From Pseudomonadota bacterium (GTDB lineage Bacteria > Myxococcota_A > UBA9160 > SZUA-336), in contig JAGWBS010000007.1 of the NCBI GenBank assembly GCA_021295775.1, positions 1 to 40,563 of the forward strand: DNA of 40,563 nt, written 5' to 3'. Below the pieces are notes generated by a model. It saw only the letters and a program-made list of their open reading frames with translations. It was not told the DNA's origin and made no database searches. Numbering within the stretch: position 1 is the first letter of the stretch; the number at the start of each line of letters is the position of its first letter. This document shows positions 22,533-33,551 of this stretch, piece by piece. The position numbers and the translations under genes were made by a program.

Positions 22533-22730
22533 CTAAGGCAGGTCGAGCCCGCCGCTGCGGCTCAGCGGATGGCAGCGCGCCAGTCGGCGCAGCGTCAACC
22601 AGGAGCCCCGCCACGGGCCGTACTGCGCCAGACTGATCCGGGCGTACTCGGAGCACGAAGGATAGAACCGGCATCCGGGACCCAGAATGGGCGACAGGCC
22701 GACCTGGTAGAGGCGGATCGCCAGCGTCAG
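22533..22730 (-). CDS. yidD: Membrane protein insertion efficiency factor YidD (probable CTG start)
   Basis: Small amphipathic protein that helps YidC-dependent insertion. The signature SPILGPGCRFYPSCSEYA followed by WLTLRRLARCHPLSRSGG is unmistakable. The domain begins at LAIRLYQ, and just before it the only candidate start near the rnpA stop is a CTG at 22730 that overlaps that stop as CTGA, with GGAAG upstream. This gives 65 residues, close to short YidDs. The nearest ATG/GTG/TTG in frame is a GTG at 22868, which would overlap rnpA by 142 bases and add 46 residues with no family resemblance; it has no ribosome-binding site. The CTG start is inferred. Confidence 0.85.
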   Translation of the reverse strand: MTLAIRLYQVGLSPILGPGCRFYPSCSEYARISLAQYGPWRGSWLTLRRLARCHPLSRSGGLDLP

Positions 22731-23077
22731 TCCGCTTCCGAGAGCTTTCTCAACGCCGGCTCGAGCCCCGTGCGCAGCTCGGGCAGTCCCAGCCGTGAGG
22801 GGATGTCGCGCTTGGCGATCAGGACCAGGTCCAGCGACCCCAGATCCAGCGCGCTCGCGCGAAACCACTCGCGCGTCAGGCGCTTGATGCGATTGCGCCG
22901 AACCGCGTTGCCCACCTTGCGGGTGACCGTGATGCCCAATCGCGCCGGCCCGCCATCGCGGCGGTCCAAACTGAAAACCAGAAAATGCCGTGAGTTGATC
23001 CTCTGCCCGCGCCCCGTGGCGCGCTGATAGTCCGGCCGGCGCAGGCTTCGCCGCAGTGGGCCAGCGCGCTCGCGCAT
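22727..23077 (-). CDS. rnpA: Ribonuclease P protein component
   Basis: Protein subunit of RNase P, which trims tRNA 5' ends; 116 residues. The signature RNA-binding helix is present as VGNAVRRNRIKRLTREWFR, together with LGITVTRKVG and DLVLIAKRDI on the central sheet. It starts with the ATG at 23077, eleven bases after the rpmH stop, in the almost universal rpmH-rnpA-yidD-yidC order. Confidence 0.95.
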   Translation of the reverse strand: MRERAGPLRRSLRRPDYQRATGRGQRINSRHFLVFSLDRRDGGPARLGITVTRKVGNAVRRNRIKRLTREWFRASALDLGSLDLVLIAKRDIPSRLGLPELRTGLEPALRKLSEAD

Positions 23078-23088
23078 CGATACTTTCG

Positions 23089-23238
23089 CTACGTCTTGGT
23101 GACGGTGGGCGTGAGCCGGGAGCGGCCCTTGGCGCGGCGGCGAGAGATCACCCGGCGTCCGGACTTGGTCCTCATGCGGGCGCGGAAACCGTGCGTGCGC
23201 GCGCGGCGGATCTTACTTGGTTGAAAAGTGCGCTTCAT
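23089..23238 (-). CDS. rpmH: 50S ribosomal protein L34
   Basis: 49 residues. The protein opens [18 protein letters not shown], continues with [19 protein letters not shown] and ends in a Lys-Thr tail, the standard L34 with slightly longer C-terminus. It is the first gene of the rpmH-rnpA-yidD-yidC-jag-rsmG series. The gene stops with TAG at 23089. A perfect TTGACA lies about 55 bases upstream of the start. Confidence 0.97.
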   Translation of the reverse strand: MKRTFQPSKIRRARTHGFRARMRTKSGRRVISRRRAKGRSRLTPTVTKT

Positions 23239-23269
23239 GGAGTCGTATCGGCCAGTTTGAGCGGGCTAG

Positions 23270-23298
23270 ATGCAAGCACAGGGCCTTCGGAGTGTCAA
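23270..23298 (-). promoter_or_regulatory. Promoter of the rpmH operon
   Basis: The minus strand carries a perfect TTGACA (23298-23293). Seventeen bases on is TTGCAT (23275-23270), a weak -10; overlapping alternatives one to three bases further are no better. The predicted transcript begins about 25 bases before the rpmH ATG. The rest of the 205-bp gap up to the squalene synthase stop shows no gene. Confidence 0.5.
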
Positions 23299-23443
23299 TC
23301 CGCCCGGATCCACGACTGCTTTCCTGCCCTCGACGACCTGCGGGCCCCGTCCCGGCCCCGACGACAAGACGTCGTTTGGAGGCGCGAGACCGGTCCGGAA
23401 GCGGGCCGCGGCGGGCCTTCACGCCCACGGCGGGGCTCCGCCC

Positions 23444-24361
23444 TCACAGCCCGGCGGCCATCACCACGGGCCGCCCGGCTTCCACGTCGTCGTGGATCGC
23501 GGCGATCAGTTCCATCACCTCCGAACGGCTCACCTTCGATCCGGGGCCCTGCTCCTCCAAGCGGTCCAGCGCCATCCAGGCCAGTCGCACCGGCAGCCCG
23601 ATGGAGCGCTGGTAGGAACGCGGGGCGCCTCCGCTCTGAAGCAGGTTGACGTACTCGCCGGCGAGGATCAGATCCTGGCGCGCGATCCCAAACGCCCGCT
23701 CGCGATCGCGGGCTCCCGAGACGAAAGTCCTGCCCTCGTCCGCATCGGTATCGGAGTCCTTCAGGATGTTGACGAGTTGCAACGCCTCGCCGCAGGTGGC
23801 CGCCCGGCGTCGCAGCGCTTCCGCCACCGGTTCGAGCGGAGCGCCGAGCAGGAGAAGCTCGGTCAGCATCTCGCCGACGATCCCGGCGACGACGTAGCAG
23901 TAGTCCCGCAAATCGGTGATCCCGTTCAGCCGGAGTTCTCCGCTGGGGTCGGCGCGTTTCACGAAGTACGCCATGCCGATGGTGGTGCGCCGCACATGTA
24001 CGCCGATGACGGCGCGGGCCGTGGGGTCCAGCGCCCAATAGGCCGACAGCACCTCGTCCGTCGCCCGCAGCAATTCCAGGTAGCCTTCATGGTCGGTGGG
24101 CGGCTCGGAGAGCCAGGATTCGACCCGGGCGGCCACAGCGGCGCCGTTCGCGGGGACTGGGCTGTCGACCAGGCCGGCGAAATGGAACAGCTCTTCGGCT
24201 CGCCGCTCCCGACTCCAGACCGCCGCGTCCTCGAACGTGTCGGAGATCCGCAGCAGCAGGTATGCGAGGGTCATCTGCTGGCGCGTCTCGCCCTCCAGCA
24301 GGGGAATGGAGAGCGCAAACGTCCGGCTCGTCTTGATCAGCAGATCGTCGAGATCAACCAT
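23444..24361 (-). CDS. Squalene/phytoene synthase family protein
   Basis: 305 residues from the ATG at 24361. The family condenses two prenyl diphosphates head to head. Both metal-binding DxxxD sites are intact: DTFED at 41-45 within LAYLLLRISDTFEDA, and D202/D206 in NILKDSDTDADEGRTFV. The opening KTSRTFALSIPLLEG and YCYVVAGIVGEMLTEL are also characteristic, the latter nearer to squalene synthases than to phytoene synthases. Product (squalene for hopanoids/sterols or a carotenoid precursor) cannot be fixed because no cyclase or desaturase gene is near. A -35/-10 pair places the transcript start about seven bases upstream. The gene is divergent from dnaA, an unusual neighbour. Confidence 0.9.
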   Translation of the reverse strand: MVDLDDLLIKTSRTFALSIPLLEGETRQQMTLAYLLLRISDTFEDAAVWSRERRAEELFHFAGLVDSPVPANGAAVAARVESWLSEPPTDHEGYLELLRATDEVLSAYWALDPTARAVIGVHVRRTTIGMAYFVKRADPSGELRLNGITDLRDYCYVVAGIVGEMLTELLLLGAPLEPVAEALRRRAATCGEALQLVNILKDSDTDADEGRTFVSGARDRERAFGIARQDLILAGEYVNLLQSGGAPRSYQRSIGLPVRLAWMALDRLEEQGPGSKVSRSEVMELIAAIHDDVEAGRPVVMAAGL

Positions 24362-24374
24362 CGCACGCGGGACG

Positions 24375-24403
24375 AGTATATGGACTCGCGGTGGCGAAGC
24401 CAA
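24375..24403 (-). promoter_or_regulatory. Promoter of the squalene synthase family gene
   Basis: On the minus strand TTGGCT (24403-24398) and TATACT (24380-24375) are separated by exactly 17 bases (4 of 6 and 5 of 6 to consensus). The ATG at 24361 is 13 bases after the -10, so the 5' leader would be about seven bases and nearly leaderless. Confidence 0.5.
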
Positions 24404-24536
24404 CGAACGGGCTGGGCCGAGACAGGAGCCTCGAACCGCTTCCGGGCAAGGGGCACCTGTCGGGGCGGACGTCCGCTGCGGTGGCGTCTCCGACCCGGGG
24501 ATCCGCAGGCTTTTTCGGCCGCTGGAACGAGCTGCC

Positions 24537-24566
24537 TTGCATTCTGGCGCAGCGCTCTGTTATCAC
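24537..24566 (+). promoter_or_regulatory. Candidate dnaA promoter
   Basis: TTGCAT (24537-24542), an 18-base spacer and an extended -10, TG-T-TATCAC (24558-24566). A start of transcription near 24573 would leave about 40 bases before the GTG at 24613, supporting that codon over the GTG at 24391. The remainder of the 251-bp gap between the divergent genes (24362-24612) holds nothing else I can name. Confidence 0.35.
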
Positions 24567-24612
24567 GCTGGAATCCCCTTTCGATGCGCCGCGAGAGGTC
24601 GAGCCTTCTCCC

Positions 24613-25908
24613 GTGTTCTCCTCTGGACCCACCCCTGACGCGGTCGCATCGTGGGGCTCCACGCTCGATGCGCTGACCGAGCGGCTGTCCCAGCGCGCCT
24701 GGCGGTCGTTGCGGGATCACTCGCGCTGCCTCGAGCTGACGGGTTCCACGTTGCGCGTCGCGGCTCGCTCGGACGAGCTGAGAGCCTGGATTCGGGCCGG
24801 CCATCTCTCTGCGGTCGTGAGCGAGCTGACCCGCGGCGGGGGGCGCAAGCTCGCCATCGTCCCGGTCCCGGCGGCCGAAGACCTCGGGTGGGACCCCTAC
24901 CTGGAGATCGATTCTTTCGTCGCCAGCCCCGCCAATGCCGGCATTCGCCGGCGCCTCCGCGAGTTCGTCGCGATCCCGCCCCCAAACGCGGGCTGCCTGC
25001 TGATTCACGGCCCCGGCGGCTCGGGCAAGACCTACCTGCTGCGTGCGTTGGCGGCCGAGCTGAGCCGCTCGCATCCGGACCGCGTGTGGCTGGCGGACGG
25101 CGCTGCGCTGAGCCTGGGCCTGGTCGACGCCATCCGCAACGACGGGGTTGCGGAGTTCGAGCGCCGCCTGCGCGCCGCCTCGGCGCTTCTGATCGACGAT
25201 GTCGACCGGCTCGAGGATCGTCCCGCCACCCAGAAGCTCCTGCTGGGCGCGTTGAGGGACCTCGCCCAGCGCGGAGCGCGAATCGTTCTGAGCAGCGGAC
25301 GTTCGGTCGAGGATCTCTCGGGCCTCGACGCCGGCCTGCGGGCGTTGATGGATTCGGGCGAGCGGATCCCGCTCGGCGCGCCCGAGTGGGAGACGCGGGT
25401 CGCCATCGTCCTCGACCACGTCGAGCGCTGGCCGGTCGAGACGACTCTGGAGACGGCTTCCCTGCTCGCCGGCCACCTGCGATCCGATCTCGCTCGGATC
25501 GACGAGACGCTCACGTCGCTGATGGCGCAGTGCACCAGCAGCGCCGAACTGCGCGACCCCGACTTCGTGCGCCAGGTCCTGAAGACCGGCTCCCGACGCG
25601 ATGTCCGGGTGAACGCGAACCGGGTCATCTCCCTGGTCGCGAGGCACTTCGACGTGAGGATCAAGAGTCTGCGCTCCGCGAACCGCAGTGCCCGCATCAC
25701 CGTGCCCCGGCAGATCGCGATGTACCTCGTCCGGCGCCTCTGCGGTCTGTCGTACCCGGAGATCGGCCGGCTGTTCGGCCGCCACCACACCACCGCGCTC
25801 CATTCCTTCCGCCGGATCCGGGGTCGGATCGACCAGCACGAGGCCTTCCGCGCCACGATCGCCCTGCTGGAAAAAGAACTCCTGCAGTCGTCGGAAAGGG
25901 GTCGGTAA
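24613..25908 (+). CDS. dnaA: Chromosomal replication initiator protein DnaA, divergent
   Basis: 431 residues from the GTG at 24613; an in-frame GTG at 24391 would add 74 residues without family resemblance. Domain I is at about 10-75. The AAA+ domain starts at WDPYLEIDSFV (93-103), with Walker A GPGGSGKTYL (133-142; the usual His after GKT is Tyr), Walker B LLIDDVDRL (192-200), sensor 1 near IVLSSGRS and sensor 2 Arg320 in DFVRQVLK. In the segment that normally reads LRSNVRELEGAL this protein has LRSDLARIDETL, so the arginine-finger position (Arg285 of E. coli) is Ala, with an Arg one residue later. In domain IV the near-invariant GGRDHTTVLHA is GRHHTTALHS, one Gly shorter and Asp to His. Position upstream of dnaN-gyrB-gyrA supports it being the chromosomal initiator. 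Confidence 0.9.
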   Translation: MFSSGPTPDAVASWGSTLDALTERLSQRAWRSLRDHSRCLELTGSTLRVAARSDELRAWIRAGHLSAVVSELTRGGGRKLAIVPVPAAEDLGWDPYLEIDSFVASPANAGIRRRLREFVAIPPPNAGCLLIHGPGGSGKTYLLRALAAELSRSHPDRVWLADGAALSLGLVDAIRNDGVAEFERRLRAASALLIDDVDRLEDRPATQKLLLGALRDLAQRGARIVLSSGRSVEDLSGLDAGLRALMDSGERIPLGAPEWETRVAIVLDHVERWPVETTLETASLLAGHLRSDLARIDETLTSLMAQCTSSAELRDPDFVRQVLKTGSRRDVRVNANRVISLVARHFDVRIKSLRSANRSARITVPRQIAMYLVRRLCGLSYPEIGRLFGRHHTTALHSFRRIRGRIDQHEAFRATIALLEKELLQSSERGR

Positions 25909-26099
25909 ACTGTGGAATACTTCCGCCGCGCGTCCCGCTGCCGGCCCTTCCCGCTGCGACACCCGCACCCACTCCAGAGGCACCGGGGAGAGAATTTTCA
26001 GCAACCTCGCGGGGATATGCCGTTTCTGCCAGTTTTCCACCGGGCCTACTACAACTGCTTTATTACGGCTCCTGAAACAGCAGCCGTAGGAGACAAAGC
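25909..26099. other. dnaA-dnaN intergenic region, candidate origin
   Basis: 191 bp without a gene. Two sequences lie one base from the relaxed DnaA box TTWTNCACA: TATTCCACA (minus strand, 25919-25911) and TTTTCCACC (plus, 26033-26041). A short stretch, 26045-26066, is less GC-rich than the surroundings. No exact TTATCCACA is present, and no box cluster. The divergence of gene direction around 24.4 kb and the parS sites 6 kb away agree with an origin here or just upstream of dnaA. Confidence 0.35.
26064..26088 (+). repeat. Inverted repeat before dnaN
   Basis: TACGGCT (26064-26070) and AGCCGTA (26082-26088) are perfect seven-base arms around an 11-base loop. The right arm abuts the dnaN ribosome-binding site (GGAG, 26089-26092). 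In RNA it would form a hairpin just upstream of, and partly competing with, ribosome binding; as DNA it could be an operator. Confidence 0.4.
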
Positions 26100-27206
26100 A
26101 TGAAACTCAGCATCGGGCGCGATGTCCTGCTGCGCGGCCTGGGCCGCATCCAGGCGATCGTCGAGCGCAGGGGAACCCTGCCGATCCTGGCCAATGTGAA
26201 AATGGACGCGTCCGACGGGAAAGTGGTCCTGTCGGCCACCGATCTGGAAGTCGGGATCACCGCGACCCACGAGGCCGAGGTCGAGACTCCCGGCGCGGTG
26301 ACCCTGGGCGCGAAGAAGCTTTTCGAGATCGTGCGCGAACTGGATGGATCGGAGGTCGCGCTCCACATCGACGACGCGGCCCGCGTTTCGGTGCAGTCGG
26401 GCGCGGCGCATTTCTCCCTGCTTTCGATCTCCCCCCAGGAATACCCGTCGCTCCCCGGAGACGCGGGGGTCGGGTTCGTGGGGCTGGAGTCCGCCCTGCT
26501 GGCCGAGATGATCGACCGGACCCTGTACGCGACCTCCACGGACGAGACCCGATACAACCTCAACGGCGTCTTCATGCAGGCGGAGGCGGATCAGCGGGTC
26601 TGCTTCGTGGCCACCGACGGCCACCGCCTGGCCAAAGTCTCCAAATCCCTCCCCGAGCCGGTCGAGTTCCTGGAAGGCGGGATCATCGTGCCGCGCAAGG
26701 GCGTGGCCGAGATCCGCAAGCTCTGCGACGAACACGACGGCCCGCTGGAGATCGGCCTCGGCGACGGCTTCCTGCTGCTGCGCTCCCCGGGCCTTCTGCT
26801 CAGCAGCCGGCTGGTCGACGGAGAGTTCCCGAACTACCGCCAGATCATGCCCGATGACCACAGCATCCGCCTGGTGGTGCCCCGCGAGCACCTCACCCAC
26901 GCGGTGCGGCGCATCGCGCTGGTCGCTCCCGAGCGCTCCCGCGGCTTCCGCTTCGTCCTGGCCGACGGCCAGCTGGAGATCCAGGCCAGCAATCCCGACC
27001 TGGGCGAGGCCCGCGAGACGCTTTCCGTGGACTACTCGGGGGAGCGCTTCGAGACCGGCTTCAACGCCCGTTACGCGCTGGACCTGCTGGGCGCGATGAG
27101 CGCCAAAGAGGTCGTGGTGGAGCTCAAGACCGAGCTCGCCCCGGCCCAGTTCCGGCCCGCCGACGACCCGGACGAAGTCGCCATCATCATGCCCATGCGG
27201 ATGTAG
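26100..27206 (+). CDS. dnaN: DNA polymerase III beta subunit (sliding clamp)
   Basis: 368 residues; ring-shaped dimer that tethers the polymerase to DNA. The three clamp domains are visible in order: MKLSIGRDVLLRGLGRIQ with TLPILANVKM at the start, then YNLNGVFMQ with CFVATDGHRLAKVS in the second domain, and VVPREHLTHAVRRIAL to the terminal VAIIMPMRM in the third. The hydrophobic pocket tail (MPMRM) that binds polymerase peptides is intact. The ATG at 26100 has GGAG eight bases upstream. No recF follows; gyrB is next after 158 bp. Confidence 0.97.
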   Translation: MKLSIGRDVLLRGLGRIQAIVERRGTLPILANVKMDASDGKVVLSATDLEVGITATHEAEVETPGAVTLGAKKLFEIVRELDGSEVALHIDDAARVSVQSGAAHFSLLSISPQEYPSLPGDAGVGFVGLESALLAEMIDRTLYATSTDETRYNLNGVFMQAEADQRVCFVATDGHRLAKVSKSLPEPVEFLEGGIIVPRKGVAEIRKLCDEHDGPLEIGLGDGFLLLRSPGLLLSSRLVDGEFPNYRQIMPDDHSIRLVVPREHLTHAVRRIALVAPERSRGFRFVLADGQLEIQASNPDLGEARETLSVDYSGERFETGFNARYALDLLGAMSAKEVVVELKTELAPAQFRPADDPDEVAIIMPMRM

Positions 27207-27229
27207 AAAGCGGCTCCGGATTTCGCTAG

Positions 27230-29802
<2,573 letters not shown>

Positions 29803-29803
<1 letters not shown>

Positions 29804-32262
29804 TGCCGGAACCGCCCGAGACTCCCGCGCCGCCGACGCCCGACGAGAATCCGCCGATCCCCGTCAACATCGAGGACGAGATGCGCAGCTCGTTCCTCGA
29901 CTACTCCATGTCGGTGATCGTCAGCCGGGCGCTGCCCGACGTGCGCGACGGACTGAAGCCTTCGCAGCGCCGCATCCTGGTCACGTTCAACGATCTGAAC
30001 CTGGCCGCGGGCCGTCCCTACCGCAAGTGCGCCAAGATCTCGGGCGACGTCTCGGGCAACTACCACCCGCACGGCGAGGCGGTGATCTATCCGTCGATCG
30101 TGCGGCTCGCGCAGTCCTTCTCGATGCGCTACCCGCTGGTCGACGGCCAGGGAAACTTCGGCTCGATCGACGGCGACCCGCCGGCGGCGATGCGCTACAC
30201 CGAGGCCCGGCTGTCGGCGATCGCCGCGGAGCTGCTGGCCGACATCGACCGCGAGACGGTCGATTTCGTCCCCAACTACGACAACACCCGCACCGAGCCG
30301 GTCGTGCTGCCGGCGCGCATCCCCAATCTCGTGATCAACGGCTCGACCGGGATCGCGGTCGGGATGGCCACGAACATCCCGCCGCACAACCTGGGCGAGG
30401 TCGTCGACGCCCTGATCCTGCTGGCCCGCGAGCCGCAGGCCGACCTCGACAGCCTGATGGAGAAGCTGCCGGGGCCGGACTTCCCCACCGGCTCCACCAT
30501 CTGCGGAACGGCGGGCATCCGCCAGGCGTACCGCAGCGGCCGGGGCCTGCTCACCGTCCGCGCCAAGGCCGAATTCGAGGAAGGCCGCGGGGGCCGCCGC
30601 CGCATCGTCGTCAGCGAGATCCCCTACATGGTGAACAAGGCGTCGATGATCGAAAAGATCGCCGACCTGGTTCGCCAGGGCCGCATCGAGGGCATCTCCG
30701 ACCTGCGCGACGAGTCCGACCGGCGCGGCATGCGCGTGGTCGTCGAGGTCAAGAAGGACGCCGACGAGCAGGTGCTGCTCAACAATCTCTACAAGCTCTC
30801 GCCCATGCAGAGCACCTTCGGCGTCAACATGGTGGCGCTGGTCAACAACCGGCCGCGCACGCTGGGGCTGGTCGAGCTGCTGCAGCACTTTCTGGACTTC
30901 CGGCGCGAGGTGGTGCGGCGCCGGGCCGCCTTCGATCTGCGCCAGGCCGAGGCGCGCGCCCACATTCTGGAAGGCTTCGCTCGCGCGCTGGATAACCTCG
31001 ACGCGGTGATCGCGCTGATCCGCGCCAGCCAGAGTCCGGCGGCGGCGCGGGAGGGGCTGTGCGAGCGCTTCGAGCTTTCCGAGGCGCAGGCTCAGGCGAT
31101 TCTGGAAATGCGCCTGCAGCGCCTGACGGCGATGGAGCGCCAGAAGATCCTGGACGAGCTGGCCGAGATCCGCGCCCGCATCGTCGAGCTGCGCGAATTG
31201 CTGGCCAGCGACGAGCGGGTTCGCGACCGGATCGTCGAGGAGCTCGAGGAGATCCGCGACAAGTACCAAGACGCCCGTCTCACGCAGATCGGCCCGCCCG
31301 TCGAAGACCTGACGACCGAGGATCTGATCGCCGACGAGGACATGGTGGTGACCATTTCCCACCGCGGTTACGCCAAGCGCCACCCGCCCGCCAGTTACCG
31401 CGCCCAGCGGCGCGGCGGCAAGGGGAAGCAGGCCGCGACCACCCGGGAAGAGGACTTCGTCTCCAAGCTCTTCGTCGCGTCCACGCACGCCTATCTGCTC
31501 TGCTTCACCAGCCGCGGCCGGGTGCACTGGATCAAGGTCCACCAGCTCCCCGAGTTGAACCGGGCCGCCCGCGGCCAGCCTCTGGTCAACCTGCTGCAGC
31601 TGGAGAGCGACGAGCGGGTGTCGGAGATCCTGCCGGTGCGCAGCTTCGACGAGGGCGGCTACGTAGTGCTGGCCACCCGCGCCGGGTTGATCAAGAAGAC
31701 GGATCTGGGCCAGTATGCCAATCCGCGCCGCGGCGGAATCATCGCGCTGAACCTGAGAGACGACGACGAACTGATCGGAGCGGCCCGGACGAGCGGCGAG
31801 GACGAGCTTCTGATCGCCACCCAGGGCGGCAAGGCGATCCGTTTCCACGAGCAGCAGGTCCGCCCGATGGGCCGCACCGCGGCGGGCGTTCGCGCCGTCG
31901 CCGCGCGGGCGGGCGACGAGGCGGTGGGCATGGAGGTGCTCCAGCCGGGCAATGCCGTGCTGGCGATCACCGAAAACGGCTACGGCAAGCGCACGCTGCT
32001 CGAGGACTACCGGACCCAGCGCCGGGGGGGCCAGGGCACCCTCACCATTAAGACGACGCCTCGGAACGGAAAGCTCGTATCGATTCTGCAGGTGGCCGAG
32101 GGCGACGAGATCATGGCCGTGACCGACGCCGGCAAAGTCATCCGCCTGCGGATCGACGACATCTCGACTCTCGGCCGCAATACGCAGGGAGTGCGCGTGA
32201 TGCACACCGGAGGCGACGAGCGAGTGGCCTCGGTCACGCGCCTGGCCGGCGACGAAGGCTAG
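29803..32262 (+). CDS. gyrA: DNA gyrase subunit A, with altered quinolone-contact residues
   Basis: DNA-cleaving subunit of gyrase, 819 residues from the GTG at 29803. A Pro-rich stretch of about 22 residues precedes the core ([31 protein letters not shown]). The catalytic tyrosine is Tyr132 in AMRYTEARL. The GyrA box QRRGGKG that defines gyrase, as opposed to topoisomerase IV, is at 535-541, followed by six blades of the DNA-wrapping beta-pinwheel. The quinolone-determining loop reads [18 protein letters not shown]: at the positions of E. coli Ser83 and Asp87 there are Ala93 and Pro97. It is coupled to gyrB, and hemL follows two bases later. Confidence 0.97.
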
Positions 32263-32264
32263 GC

Positions 32265-33551
32265 GTGGACCACCCCCGGTCCCGGCGGCTGATGGAGCGC
32301 GGCCGCCTGCGCATCCCCGGCGGCGTCAACAGCCCGGTGCGCGCCTTCGGTTCGGTCGGCGGTCACGCGCGCTTCATCCGGGAGGCCCACGGCGCCCACG
32401 TCACGGACGAGGACGGCCGGCGCTACATCGACTACGTCGCGTCCTGGGGCGCGATCCTCTGCGGCCACGCCCACCCCGAGATCGTCGAAGCCGTGAGCGC
32501 CGCGGCGCGCCGCGGCACCAGCTTCGGGGCGCCGACCGCCGCCGAGGTCGAGCTGGCGGAGGGCGTGGCGGAGCGGGTGCCGGCCTGCGAGATGCTGCGG
32601 CTGGTCAACTCGGGCACCGAGGCGACCATGTCCGCGCTGCGCCTGGCGCGCGCGGCCACGGGACGGGCCAGACTGATCAAGTTCGACGGCTGCTACCACG
32701 GCCACGCCGACGCGCTGCTGGCGTCCGCGGGCTCCGGGGTGGCGACTCTGGGCCTGCCGGGCACGCAGGGGGTTCCGGCCGGGGCGGTCGGGGACACGAT
32801 CGTGGTCGCCTACAACGACCTGGCGGCGGTCGAAACCGCCTTCGAGCGCTACCCCGGCGAGATCGCGGCCGTGATCGTGGAGCCGATCGCCGCCAACATG
32901 GGTCTGGTCGCGCCGGTCGAGGGCTTTCTGGAGGGACTGCGGGCGCTTTGCGACCGCCACTCCGGCCTGCTGATCTTCGACGAGGTGATCTGCGGCTTCC
33001 GCGTGGGACCCGGGGGCGCGCAGGGAAGGCTCGGCGTGACGCCCGACCTGTCCGCGTTCGGCAAAGTGATCGGCGGCGGGTTGCCGATCGGCGCCTACGG
33101 CGGCCGCCGAGAGCTGATGGAGCAGGTCGCGCCGTGCGGCGGCGTCTACCAGGCGGGGACTTTGTCGGGCAATCCCCTGGCCACGGCGGCCGGTCTCAAG
33201 GTGCTGGAGCTGATCGGCCGCGGCGAGGTCTTCGCCGGCCTCGATCGGATTTCGCGCCGACTGGCCGAAGGGATGATCGAAGCGGGGAAGCGCGCGGGCG
33301 TTCCGCTGGTCGCCCAGTCCTTCGGAGGGCTGTGGGGCTACAGCTTCCGTTCCGAAACGGCGCGCGACTACGCCGGCGCGGCGGCCGCGGACCATGAGCG
33401 CTACGCGGCCTTCTTCCACGCCATGCTGGAGGAGGGCGTCTATTTCGCTCCTTCCGGCTACGAGGCCGCGTTCGTGACGACCGCCCACACCGACGCCGAG
33501 GTCGACCAGACCCTGGAGGCGGCGCGGCGGGCGCTGGAGCGAATGGACTGA
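32265..33551 (+). CDS. hemL: Glutamate-1-semialdehyde 2,1-aminomutase
   Basis: PLP enzyme that moves the amino group of glutamate-1-semialdehyde to give 5-aminolevulinate, the C5 entry into haem synthesis. 428 residues from a GTG at 32265 (AAGG upstream), two bases after the gyrA stop. Family landmarks: RIPGGVNSPVRAFGSVGG at 16-33, LVNSGTEATMSALRLARA, KFDGCYHGHADALL, LIFDEVICGFRVGPGGAQ and AFGKVIGGGLPIGAYGGR with the PLP lysine at 267, then YQAGTLSGNPLA. The stop overlaps the start of atpZ (TGATG). Its presence before Fo genes is a known arrangement in some deltaproteobacteria. Confidence 0.97.
   Translation: MDHPRSRRLMERGRLRIPGGVNSPVRAFGSVGGHARFIREAHGAHVTDEDGRRYIDYVASWGAILCGHAHPEIVEAVSAAARRGTSFGAPTAAEVELAEGVAERVPACEMLRLVNSGTEATMSALRLARAATGRARLIKFDGCYHGHADALLASAGSGVATLGLPGTQGVPAGAVGDTIVVAYNDLAAVETAFERYPGEIAAVIVEPIAANMGLVAPVEGFLEGLRALCDRHSGLLIFDEVICGFRVGPGGAQGRLGVTPDLSAFGKVIGGGLPIGAYGGRRELMEQVAPCGGVYQAGTLSGNPLATAAGLKVLELIGRGEVFAGLDRISRRLAEGMIEAGKRAGVPLVAQSFGGLWGYSFRSETARDYAGAAAADHERYAAFFHAMLEEGVYFAPSGYEAAFVTTAHTDAEVDQTLEAARRALERMD

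Noticed and set aside
24391..24612. N-terminal extension of DnaA from the GTG at 24391
   Set aside because: The added 74 residues resemble no DnaA part, there is no ribosome-binding site, and a promoter-like sequence lies inside at 24537-24566.
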